A program made the translations under genes and the position numbers. From Gammaproteobacteria bacterium (GTDB taxonomy: Bacteria > Pseudomonadota > Gammaproteobacteria > Chromatiales > Chromatiaceae), in the NCBI GenBank assembly GCA_030625445.1, contig DAOUQU010000005.1, forward strand, positions 1-20,097: a stretch of DNA of 20,097 bases, read 5' to 3'. A model generated the notes under the pieces. The model had not been told where the DNA came from. It searched no databases and was given only the letters and a program-made list of their open reading frames with translations. Positions 14,324 to 20,097 of the stretch are shown here, one piece after another; position 1 is the stretch's first letter; every line of letters starts with the position of its first letter.

Positions 14324-14369
14324 AAAAGAGGTTGCCGGGATAAGTTGTATTCCTTCCTGCAACCCTTTT
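14324..14369 (+). promoter_or_regulatory. Leader hairpin upstream of the small protein gene
   Basis: AAAAG (14324-14328) plus GGTTGC (14330-14335) pair with GCAACC (14359-14364) plus CTTTT (14365-14369). One base is bulged and the loop is 23 bases. It lies between the promoter-like pair and the GGAG ribosome site. It could be a leader structure or an attenuator of read-through from the YkuD gene. Confidence 0.35.
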
Positions 14370-14402
14370 CCGACAACAGCAACTTTTCTGGAGCGCTACA
14401 AA

Positions 14403-14633
14403 ATGACTGATTTAGTAGATATCCTCGTCCATGTCGATGAGAACATCGATCATGATCACCGTGAAGCACTGACGGACAAGGTGCGCGAAGTCTCTGGAGT
14501 CGTTGTTGCACGGCTCGATGATGCCAAGCCGCACCTGATGATCGTCGAGTACGATCCCGACGCCACCAAAGCGATCGAGATTCTCAATTGCGTCAAGGCA
14601 GACGGCGTGCATGCCGAGCTGGTTGGTTTGTAA
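14403..14633 (+). CDS. Small ferredoxin-fold (HMA-like) protein, function unknown
   Basis: A 76-residue protein with an alternating beta-alpha-beta pattern like heavy-metal-associated domains: 'VDILVHVDENID', a helix 'REALTDKVREVSGVVVARLD', 'HLMIVEYDPDATKAIEIL', and 'GVHAELVGL'. The metal-binding CxxC is absent, so copper-chaperone activity is unlikely. I chose the ATG at 14403, which has GGAG at good spacing, over the ATG at 14316, whose extra 29 codons read through the leader hairpin. It is convergent with the DUF815 remnant, whose open frame continues antisense through this gene. Confidence 0.75.
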   Translation: MTDLVDILVHVDENIDHDHREALTDKVREVSGVVVARLDDAKPHLMIVEYDPDATKAIEILNCVKADGVHAELVGL

Positions 14634-15124
14634 CTCTCAGCGGAACCAAACTCTGCATGATAAACAGCAAACTGCCTTGCCACACGCCCACTGCGCGAAC
14701 CCCTGTGCAGAGCCCATCTCAGTGCAAGTTCTCTACTGTTGTCATCAGGCGTCTGTCCAAAGTGACTTAGCCAGTGATCAACGATCGCGAGATATTCATT
14801 CTGCCTGAATGGATAGAAGGAGAGCCACAGTCCGAATCGTTCGGGTAGTGAGATCTTCTCCTCCACACTCTCTCCATGATGAATCTCGTCATCGACAACC
14901 TCGACCTCGCGATTTTCTGAATGATACTCCGGCAGCAGATGGCGACGGTTGGAAGTGGCGTAGATTAATATATTCTCCGGGAGCCCGCTGAGCGAACCTT
15001 CGAGTGCCGCCTTGAGTGGTTTGTAGGTGGACTCATCGGCCTCGAAAGAGAGATCGTCACAGAAGAGAATAAAATGCTCCTTGCGGGCAGCGACAAGATC
15101 CAGGATATCCGGGAGTGCTACAGA
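14634..15124 (-). pseudogene. Remnant of a DUF815 P-loop ATPase gene (5' half missing)
   Basis: On the minus strand the frame reads clear DUF815 sequence: 'HFILFCDDLSFE', 'YKPLKAALEGSLSG', 'PENILIYATSNRRHLLPEY', 'EEKISLPERFGLWLSFYPF' and 'RGSRSGRVARQFA'. The family normally has about 280-300 residues with an N-terminal Walker A; here homology begins at about 15121. The frame runs into a stop at 15161-15163 with no usable start codon. The N-terminal half, including the P-loop, is gone. At the other end the normal stop is lost, and the frame continues antisense through the gene at 14403 until 14456. It is therefore a pseudogene, cut precisely where the HAD phosphatase gene begins. Confidence 0.85.
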
Positions 15125-15125
15125 G

Positions 15126-15920
15126 ATGACGGCTTTTTTACTGGATATGGATGGCGTTCTCTATCGTGGTGACCAGGTGCTTCCCGGCGCACTGGAATTT
15201 GTTCGCCTGGTATCGCAATCCAGGCATCTTTATATTACCAATAACCCCATCCGTTCACCCCTGCAGGTTGCAGAGAAGCTCTCCTTTATGGGTTTCACGG
15301 GGATTGTGGCTGAACAGATACTGACATCAGCGCAGGCGGCTGCGGCGTGGCTGGCGCAACAGAAACCGGGTTTCCACTATTTTGCTGTTGGAGCCGATGG
15401 ACTGCATGAAGCTCTCTCCGCAGCAGGAAGCGAAGATCGGTATGATGCTGACTATGTGGTCATCGGCGAAGGCGCAGGACTTGATTATGAGAGCCTGACG
15501 ACGGGTATCAATCTTGTGCTTTCCAAAGACGCAACGCTTGTGGCTACCAATCCGGATGCTAGCGTCGATGCCTGGCGCAAAGAGGGACATTTGGTGTTGC
15601 CGGGAGGAGGTGCGCTGGTAGCTCCTTTTGAGGTGGCAACAGATCGCAAAGCGATAATTATCGGCAAGCCACAACCGCTGCTCTATCAGATGGCCATGGA
15701 GCATCTTGGCGTCGGGGCGGGCGACTGTATAATGATCGGCGACAGGCCGGACACAGATATTGCCGGGGCAGCGGCATTGGGAATAAAAACGGCGCTTGTA
15801 CGCACTGGCAGGTTCCCTCGGGGGATGGCCTGGCCGGGTGGGATTAGAAAACCTGACTGGGATGTTGACTCTTTGGCTGAGTTGATGAGTGAATTTGCTG
15901 GAGCCGGGGTTTTTCAATAA
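15126..15920 (+). CDS. HAD-IIA family phosphatase (NagD-like)
   Basis: A 264-residue protein from the ATG at 15126 with the HAD motifs in order: 'FLLDMDGVLYRG' (nucleophile Asp7 and Asp9), 'LYITNNPIRSP' (motif II, about 33-43), a C2 cap with 'ATNPDASVD', 'IIIGKPQP' (motif III lysine, about 178-185), and 'IMIGDRPDTDIAGAAALGIKTALV' (motif IV). This is the NagD/PGPase/AraL type; substrates could be sugar phosphates, nucleotides or phosphoglycolate, and none can be fixed. The longer frame from 15027 is rejected because those 33 codons are antisense to the DUF815 remnant. Its GGGAG ribosome site lies in that remnant. Confidence 0.93.
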   Translation: MTAFLLDMDGVLYRGDQVLPGALEFVRLVSQSRHLYITNNPIRSPLQVAEKLSFMGFTGIVAEQILTSAQAAAAWLAQQKPGFHYFAVGADGLHEALSAAGSEDRYDADYVVIGEGAGLDYESLTTGINLVLSKDATLVATNPDASVDAWRKEGHLVLPGGGALVAPFEVATDRKAIIIGKPQPLLYQMAMEHLGVGAGDCIMIGDRPDTDIAGAAALGIKTALVRTGRFPRGMAWPGGIRKPDWDVDSLAELMSEFAGAGVFQ

Positions 15921-15939
15921 AGCTTCTCATCTGAAAGCG

Positions 15940-15969
15940 TGAGTTTACTGATGCCTCTTCTGAAACTCA
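15940..15969 (+). terminator. Weak hairpin after the HAD gene
   Basis: TGAGTTT (15940-15946) and AAACTCA (15963-15969) form a 7-bp stem with a 16-base loop. No T-run follows, so termination is doubtful. Confidence 0.25.
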
Positions 15970-16006
15970 AAATACACAACTGTCCCAAATCAACGGGAAT
16001 AAACTA

Positions 16007-16636
16007 ATGGGATATACCACGTTACCAGTTACTACATTTGAGCAGAACTGCTCGCTTGTGTGGTGTGACGCCACCATGGAAGCGGCTGTTGTCGATCCCG
16101 GCGGCGATGAGCAGTTCATCATCGAGACTGTCACTCAACATCATCTGCAACCTGTAAAGGTGATTCTGACGCATGGCCACCTGGATCATGTCGGTGGAAC
16201 TGCCGGTATTGCCGAACACTATGGGATCCCCGTCATTGGTCCGCATGAGGACGACGTTTTCCTGCTGGAGATGCTGGAGCAGCAGGCGCAGATGTTTGCT
16301 TTCCCCAAACCGCGAGATTTCACTCCGGATCAATGGCTGCATCAGGGAGATGAGATCGCTGTTGGTGAACGATTTCTAAAGGTGCTTCATTGTCCCGGGC
16401 ATACGCCGGGCCATATCGTTTTATACGATAAGGAGCACAAACTATTGTTTGCCGGTGATGTCTTGTTCCGCGGCTCCATTGGACGCACCGATTTTCCACG
16501 CGGCAATCATCAGCAGCTCATTGAGTCGATACAGCAGCGCCTGTGGCCGCTTCCCGATGATGTCACCGTGATACCCGGCCACGGTCCGGAGACAACCATT
16601 GGCATCGAGCGCGCCACCAATCCATTTGTTCCCTAA
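16007..16636 (+). CDS. MBL-fold metallo-hydrolase (YcbL/glyoxalase II-like)
   Basis: At 209 residues this matches the short MBL hydrolases related to glyoxalase II (YcbL type). The metal site is complete: 'THGHLDHVGG' (His56, His58, Asp60, His61), 'HCPGHTPGHI' (His132), 'LFAGDVLFRGSIGRTDFP' (Asp151) and 'VIPGHGPETTIGIERATNP' (His192). Glyoxalase II hydrolyses S-D-lactoylglutathione. The YcbL branch lacks the C-terminal helical substrate domain, as here, so the physiological thioester is open. The ribosome site is weak (GGGA). A strong hairpin follows the stop directly. Confidence 0.95.
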   Translation: MGYTTLPVTTFEQNCSLVWCDATMEAAVVDPGGDEQFIIETVTQHHLQPVKVILTHGHLDHVGGTAGIAEHYGIPVIGPHEDDVFLLEMLEQQAQMFAFPKPRDFTPDQWLHQGDEIAVGERFLKVLHCPGHTPGHIVLYDKEHKLLFAGDVLFRGSIGRTDFPRGNHQQLIESIQQRLWPLPDDVTVIPGHGPETTIGIERATNPFVP

Positions 16637-16679
16637 GGAAGTTCTGATTAAATCGCTTCGCGCTTTAATCAGAGCTTCC
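16637..16679 (+). terminator. Long hairpin after the MBL gene, possible terminator or REP
   Basis: GGAAGTTCTGATTAAA (16637-16652) and TTTAATCAGAGCTTCC (16664-16679) pair at 15 of 16 positions around an 11-base loop, starting at the base after the TAA. There is no U-tract. It may end transcription or be a mobile palindrome. Confidence 0.55.
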
Positions 16680-16694
16680 TTGCAAGTATTTCTA

Positions 16695-16752
16695 TGGGGG
16701 AAGGGGTGTATATCAATGACTTATAGAAAGCTTTGCGCCCTCCCTTCCCCCA
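16695..16752 (+). repeat. GC-rich inverted repeat upstream of an exported protein gene
   Basis: TGGGGGAAGGG (16695-16705) and CCCTTCCCCCA (16742-16752) are exact inverted copies with a 36-base loop. It follows the hairpin at 16637 and precedes the ATG at 16797. Confidence 0.7.
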
Positions 16753-16796
16753 AACCCCCATCCCATCGATTTATTCAGAGCTTTCCTAACAAATCC

Positions 16797-17630
16797 ATGA
16801 AATTCTTCCAGGGCGTCATGATCGCTCTGCTGAGCTTTCCCGCGATGGCATCCGAAGAGAGCGCGTCGCTGCGTCAATGGATGCACTCCCGGCTGACAGC
16901 AGAAATCGTTGCGCCGCATCCCGATTTGAACCTGGTCTCGTCATTCAGCATGCCGCTGGTGACGGATGTTCTCACCACCAATCACCCGGGTTCCCGCAAG
17001 CTCGTTCTTCGCTTGAGTCACCAGCTTGAACTGTGGAAAAGGTATCAGTGGCAGTGCGGCGGCCTGGTGGACCTGCACCTGATCAACGGGTTTCTGCGGC
17101 GAGTGAATGCCGATGTCGATCTCTCTGCAAGTGATCAGCAACTGAGAGACTGTAATACGACAGAGCGCCTCCTCGATGTTGCCAACTCCCTGATTTTTTA
17201 CTGTGGTTTCTCGCAGCGGTATGATCAGAAATTCGTTCAAACGGGTTTGCGGCGGCTGCTGAAGAGACAGCGTCAGGATGGTGCATTTGTTCGTGAAAAT
17301 GGGGAATCGGGGTATTACCTGACGTCTCATGCATTGCTGGCATTGCACTTTTGTAACGCTGAAGCAGAGGCGCTGCACAGAGCCAGAGAGAGGCTTCAAT
17401 TACTGCTGCCGCAATTCCGGCGAGATCAGTTTGTCGATGGTGTTGCTGAAAGCCTGATCTTTTTACGCTGGACAGGTGCACCGGCCATCAATGAGAAAGA
17501 GTACCTGGAGTGGCTCAGATCGCTGGTAGGAGCTGGTGGAGGGATCTGTTTCCGCAATCACCCGTCATGTAAACCACACTGGCATACGGTGAGCCTGATG
17601 ATGCAGCTGTTACTGGAAACAGATCACTGA
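16797..17630 (+). CDS. Exported protein, possibly alpha/alpha-toroid-like, function unknown
   Basis: From the ATG at 16797 this is 277 residues with a Sec signal peptide ('FFQGVMIALLSFPAMA', cleavage before 'SEES'). The frame is open further upstream to 16599, but those codons read through the two hairpins and the 3' end of the MBL gene, so I reject the long form. The mature part is mostly helical. 'LRRLLKRQRQDGAF', then 'GYYLTSHALLALHF', resembles repeats of terpenoid-cyclase or prenyltransferase-like toroids (Q-x-x-D-G followed by a helix). This is an analogy and not a family call. Six or so cysteines suggest disulfides in the periplasm. The TGA stop is also the left flank of the hairpin element that follows. 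Confidence 0.6.
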   Translation: MKFFQGVMIALLSFPAMASEESASLRQWMHSRLTAEIVAPHPDLNLVSSFSMPLVTDVLTTNHPGSRKLVLRLSHQLELWKRYQWQCGGLVDLHLINGFLRRVNADVDLSASDQQLRDCNTTERLLDVANSLIFYCGFSQRYDQKFVQTGLRRLLKRQRQDGAFVRENGESGYYLTSHALLALHFCNAEAEALHRARERLQLLLPQFRRDQFVDGVAESLIFLRWTGAPAINEKEYLEWLRSLVGAGGGICFRNHPSCKPHWHTVSLMMQLLLETDH

Positions 17631-17788
17631 GGGATGAGGCATTTATTAAAGTACCAATCTCGCTTGTCTTTTTGTCCGTGCTTTTCGCCGCCACTCTGGT
17701 TACATAGTTCACTATGCGCCCGACGTGGCAACAAAAACCACAAACAAAAATCCTGCACATCTTGGTACTTTAATTTCTGCCTCATCCC
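17631..17788. mobile_element. 158-bp hairpin MITE with TGA flanks
   Basis: The terminal inverted repeats are 17631-17657 and 17762-17788, matching at 24 of 27 positions (ends GGGATGAGGCA and TGCCTCATCCC). Imperfect pairing continues to the centre at CATAG-ttca-CTATG, so the whole element is a long imperfect palindrome. TGA lies directly on both sides (17628-17630 and 17789-17791), consistent with a 3-bp target duplication. The left TGA is the stop codon of the preceding gene. A 65-codon frame inside it (17634-17831) is a by-product. No transposase is encoded. Confidence 0.85.
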
Positions 17789-17793
17789 TGAGT

Positions 17794-17799
17794 TATACT
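17794..17799 (+). promoter_or_regulatory. Possible -10 box at the edge of the MITE
   Basis: TATACT lies just outside the right end of the element, 35 bases before the ATG at 17834. Any -35 would fall inside the element (TAATTT at 17771-17776, poor). The element may thus have changed expression of the downstream gene. Confidence 0.3.
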
Positions 17800-17833
17800 C
17801 TCACGCTATTCCTATTCGAAGGAGAACTTAATC

Positions 17834-18568
17834 ATGCAAAAATTATTCATCTGGTTATCTCTTGCCATGCTGTCTGTATCAGCAGGCCAGCTTAATGCCG
17901 GGGAGAGTTACGGCAACCCGGGTGACCCCGTAGTCGCAGAGGTGCTTGGCATGCAGATCAGGACAAAGGATCCTGAGGAGATGCAATATGTCATCAACCA
18001 GAAGCTTATTCTGGATTATGCACAGAAGAACAAAATAGAAGCGACCCGGGATGATATCGATCTCTATATTGCCGCGATGGATCAGTTGATGCGCGATGAC
18101 CGCAAAGAGAATGATGCGAGAAGAGTTGCGATTCAACAGCAGCTCAACGCCGGATCACTGCCTGCAGAAGAGACAAAGCGGCTTCAATCAGAACTCGATA
18201 CCCTGGAGACTCTCCACAAATACGACCTTCAGGAGGAGAGTGAGAGCAAACAGGACCCGCAAGCAGCCCTCAAGAACAAACAGTTTGTTGTCAAGGCATT
18301 TGTCGAGCAATGGATGATCAACAAGGCGCTCTATCAGCAATATGGTGGACGTATCATTTTTCAGCAGGTCGGACCGGAGCCTCTCGATGCCATGCGCGAT
18401 TTTCTGAAAGAGCAGCAGCAAAAGGGAGCGTTCAAGATTCTTGAGAAGAGCTTCGAAGCGCCTTTCTGGGAATATTTTGTCACCGACAGCAAGCACTCCT
18501 TCTATAAACAGGGCAGCGAGGAGGAGAAGCAGGCTTTCGAAAAACCCTGGTGGCTGCAGATAAAATAG
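17834..18568 (+). CDS. Periplasmic protein with SurA-N-like region, function unknown
   Basis: A 244-residue protein. A signal peptide ('LFIWLSLAMLSVSAGQLNAGE', cleavage near residue 23) is followed by 'GDPVVAEVLGMQIRTKDPEEMQYVINQKLILDYAQ' and then 'IEATRDDIDLYIAAM'. This pattern of a short beta strand then helices resembles the N-terminal chaperone domain of SurA/PrsA-type peptidyl-prolyl isomerases. No parvulin PPIase domain follows. The remainder is a charged, Gln/Glu/Lys-rich helix (about 95-150) and a C-terminal helical part with many aromatic residues ('APFWEYFVTDSKHSFY'). It may be a chaperone-like or lysozyme-inhibitor-partner protein, but function is unproven. AAGGAG precedes the ATG. 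The TTTTAGG hairpin begins at the last base of its TAG stop. Confidence 0.7.
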   Translation: MQKLFIWLSLAMLSVSAGQLNAGESYGNPGDPVVAEVLGMQIRTKDPEEMQYVINQKLILDYAQKNKIEATRDDIDLYIAAMDQLMRDDRKENDARRVAIQQQLNAGSLPAEETKRLQSELDTLETLHKYDLQEESESKQDPQAALKNKQFVVKAFVEQWMINKALYQQYGGRIIFQQVGPEPLDAMRDFLKEQQQKGAFKILEKSFEAPFWEYFVTDSKHSFYKQGSEEEKQAFEKPWWLQIK

Positions 18569-18658
18569 GGGAAGTTTTAAGTTTTAGGTTTTAGGTTTTA
18601 AGGAAAACCCCAATCTACATCGAAGCAATCTCTAAAACCTAAAACCTAAAACTTCCCC
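18568..18658. repeat. Head-to-head TTTTAGG heptamer hairpin
   Basis: The left arm 18568-18594 (GGGGAAG then TTTTAAG, TTTTAGG, TTTTAG) pairs with the right arm 18632-18658 (CTAAAAC units, then TTCCCC) with a single mismatch, around a 37-base spacer. It starts at the stop codon of the SurA-like gene and ends 28 bases before the next start. It is the same unit as the array at 2518-2550. It would form a very stable stem in the transcript and may act as a terminator or mRNA 3' protector. Confidence 0.93.
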
Positions 18659-18686
18659 CCTAAAACCAACCTTTTGAGACCAGACG

Positions 18687-19292
18687 ATGAAAACAGTAAT
18701 AACATTGATTTTTTCCCTGCTGATCACAGCTGCCGGCTTTGCCCATGCAGAAGCAGATGGCCCTGATTACTATCGTGTGCATGGTGTTGCCGGCAATGAC
18801 GTATTGAACATACGTAGTCACGCTGATTCGCATGCCAAAAAAGTGGGGGAGGTCCCTCCGGGAGCGGAGTGCGTCAGAAATCTTGGCTGCAAAGGTGGGC
18901 TCACCATGGAGGAGTTCACAAATCTCTCAAAGCGGGAGCAGGCGGCAGCGAAAAGAGACCATCCCCGCTGGTGTCATATCGAGTATCAGGGAACTAAAGG
19001 CTGGGTCGCGGGCCGTTTCCTTGCCGAAGGAAGCTGCAGTGGATCACAAGCCGCTACTGAGACAGAAACGATCAGGATTGATGGTTATGCTGTCGATGCA
19101 GGTTCTGAAAGACGCGGTGGTGATTACTACAAAGATTTTGCCACCAGTGTGGAGGATTGCGCCGCCTGGTGCAGTCGCGAGTCACGCTGCAAGGGATTTG
19201 ATTACCACAAGGATCTTGAAGCCTGCTGGGTCAAGGAGAAGATTCATCACATGCAGCCGAACAAGAACGTTATCACTGGTGTAAAAAAGTAA
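18687..19292 (+). CDS. Exported SH3b plus PAN/Apple-domain protein
   Basis: This 201-residue protein has a Sec signal peptide (cleavage after 'AHA', about residue 21). A bacterial SH3 domain covers about 28-116 ('VLNIRSHADSHAKKVGEVPPGAECVRNLGC' and, later, 'RWCHIEYQGTKGWVAGRFL'). A PAN/Apple-like module covers about 129-197 ('DFATSVEDCAAWCSRESRCKGFDYHKDLEACWVKE'), with the four-cysteine pattern C-x3-C-x5-C and a later C. SH3b domains bind cell-wall peptides and PAN modules bind protein or glycan, so a surface or host-contact role is possible. The ribosome site is weak (GAG). Confidence 0.85.
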   Translation: MKTVITLIFSLLITAAGFAHAEADGPDYYRVHGVAGNDVLNIRSHADSHAKKVGEVPPGAECVRNLGCKGGLTMEEFTNLSKREQAAAKRDHPRWCHIEYQGTKGWVAGRFLAEGSCSGSQAATETETIRIDGYAVDAGSERRGGDYYKDFATSVEDCAAWCSRESRCKGFDYHKDLEACWVKEKIHHMQPNKNVITGVKK

Positions 19293-19483
19293 CCATCTCT
19301 TTCATAGGATGTGCTTCGTCTGAATGGAAGTATTTACGGCATTTTCCGGTAGATATATCCAGCAGCAGCGACGGTCTCGCATGAACTGAATAATTACGAA
19401 AATACTTTATCTGCTTTTTGTATAGGTACAATGGGCTGAGAATCAGTATAGCCCTTATCAAGCGATAATTTGGAGGATAGGCA

Positions 19484-20097
19484 ATGAGAAATTTATTAAA
19501 ACTTTCATTAACTCTCGGTTTTCTACTCAGTTTGAGTATCAGCATTGAAGCGCGGGCGGATGCGGTTGAAGCGCGTTGTGACATCTACCCAAAGGGTATA
19601 GATCAGGCGTCAGCATCAATCGCCTGTACGTTTTCGCAACGCCAGGGATTCATCCTTATCACCCGTTCCGATGGAAAAGAGCACGACCTGAGTCCGGATG
19701 GTGATCAACCTGGAAATTATCTTGATCAGTCCGGACAGCCGGCATTCAAGAAAAGCGGCCTGGGCAAAGAGGGTTTGATTTTCCGGCTGGCGGATGAATC
19801 AGTGTATGTCTATTGGGACAGATCCACGCTTGCAGCAAACGAAGCACCAACTGGATTCGACCAGAGCTACCAATTACAGGGGATCACATTCCGCGTAAGC
19901 AGTGCGAATAACTCTTCACTGAATAGATTAACCATCCAGCCGGGCGGATTGGAATCAGGCAATGAGCCCGTCTCTGTAGAGATAGACGGCGCGGTAACCG
20001 CTGCCGAAATTGCGGATCTGGATGCTAATGGCTCACCGGAGATTTATGTCTACGTCAATTCTGCCGGCAGCGGTAGCTACGGATCGCTGGTAGCTTA
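19484..20097 (+). CDS. Exported protein resembling PliI-type (I-type lysozyme) inhibitor, 3' end outside window
   Basis: A frame from the ATG at 19484 runs open to the window end (204 full codons). GGAGG at 8 bases and a signal peptide ('LLKLSLTLGFLLSLSISIEARA', cleavage near residue 25) support the start. A first beta-rich region with two cysteines (about 32 and 48) is followed by 'VSVEIDGAVTAAEIADLDANG', 'SPEIYVYVNSAGSGSYGSLVA'. This D-x-D-x-N-G turn and Ser/Gly/Tyr loop resemble what I recall of PliI, a periplasmic inhibitor of invertebrate-type lysozyme. I could not align it, so the name is tentative. The 19293-19483 gap upstream is AT-rich, with a GGGCT/AGCCC mini-hairpin but no clear promoter. 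Confidence 0.6.
   Translation, partial: MRNLLKLSLTLGFLLSLSISIEARADAVEARCDIYPKGIDQASASIACTFSQRQGFILITRSDGKEHDLSPDGDQPGNYLDQSGQPAFKKSGLGKEGLIFRLADESVYVYWDRSTLAANEAPTGFDQSYQLQGITFRVSSANNSSLNRLTIQPGGLESGNEPVSVEIDGAVTAAEIADLDANGSPEIYVYVNSAGSGSYGSLVA

Noticed and set aside
14316..14402. Long form of the small HMA-like protein from 14316
   Set aside because: It runs through the leader hairpin, and the ATG at 14403 has a proper ribosome site.
15027..15125. Upstream extension of the HAD phosphatase to an ATG at 15027
   Set aside because: The added residues are antisense to DUF815 coding sequence, and HAD-IIA proteins start just before the D-x-D motif, as from 15126.
16599..16796. Long form of the exported protein from 16599
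   Set aside because: It overlaps the MBL gene and reads through two hairpins; a signal peptide begins at 16797.
17634..17831. 65-codon frame on the plus strand
   Set aside because: It lies almost wholly in the hairpin MITE and has repeat-type composition and no ribosome site.
19273..19584. 103-codon minus-strand frame
   Set aside because: It is antisense to the signal peptide of the gene at 19484 and to AT-rich intergenic DNA, with no family features.

Overview
The window reads as chromosome of a free-living or symbiotic gammaproteobacterium, probably from the sulfur-oxidiser/Chromatiales-like part of the class. This rests on the gene order exbB-exbD-lpxK-Trm112-kdsB, which also occurs in Pseudomonas, on lipopolysaccharide genes and outer-membrane-type proteins, and on the repeat families between genes. 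Genus-level placement is an inference; no rRNA or other marker gene is present.

Layout. 1-390: 3' end of a DUF3095 gene. 458-581: an inverted-repeat element. 638-1186: a membrane-anchored coiled-coil protein that meets xseA tail to tail. 1176-3940 (minus): hemH, a DUF971 gene and xseA, a compact group. 4110-5186: a divergent aspartate-carbamoyltransferase paralogue that has lost most catalytic motifs. 5493-6714: an orphan PqqD-like (RRE) protein and a YpfJ-type zinc metallopeptidase. 6801-7226 (minus): a cupin, divergent from an outer-membrane barrel-like protein (7318-8277). 8302-11511: exbB, exbD, lpxK, a Trm112-like protein and kdsB, covering envelope energisation and Kdo/lipid A synthesis. 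11649-14232: a CYTH triphosphatase, a family 5 solute-binding lipoprotein and a signal-less YkuD L,D-transpeptidase/carboxypeptidase. 14403-15920: a small ferredoxin-fold-like protein, the truncated remains of a DUF815 ATPase on the minus strand, and a HAD-IIA phosphatase starting exactly where the DUF815 remnant breaks off. 16007-17630: an MBL hydrolase and an exported protein of unknown function. 17834-20097: three exported proteins in a row, namely a SurA-N-like protein, an SH3b-PAN protein and a partial protein resembling inhibitors of I-type lysozyme.

The most unusual theme is between the genes. Period-7 tandem arrays with different unit sequences (TTTTAGG, GAGTAGC/GAGGAGT, AGTTTGC-like) sit directly after stop codons. 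Three of them are arranged head to head and can fold into hairpins. Around them are several REP/MITE-like palindrome families. One is a 158-bp hairpin element flanked by TGA on both sides, with the left TGA serving as the stop codon of the preceding gene. Another copy lies in the 5' part of the solute-binding-protein frame and artificially lengthens it. I see no complete insertion sequence, tRNA, rRNA or CRISPR array.

Functionally, the hemH, lpxK/kdsB and xseA genes are housekeeping. The best candidates for new biology are the degenerate ATCase paralogue, the peptide-binding lipoprotein plus cytosolic L,D-peptidase pair (possibly murein-peptide recycling), the orphan RRE protein, and the terminal cluster of secreted proteins.
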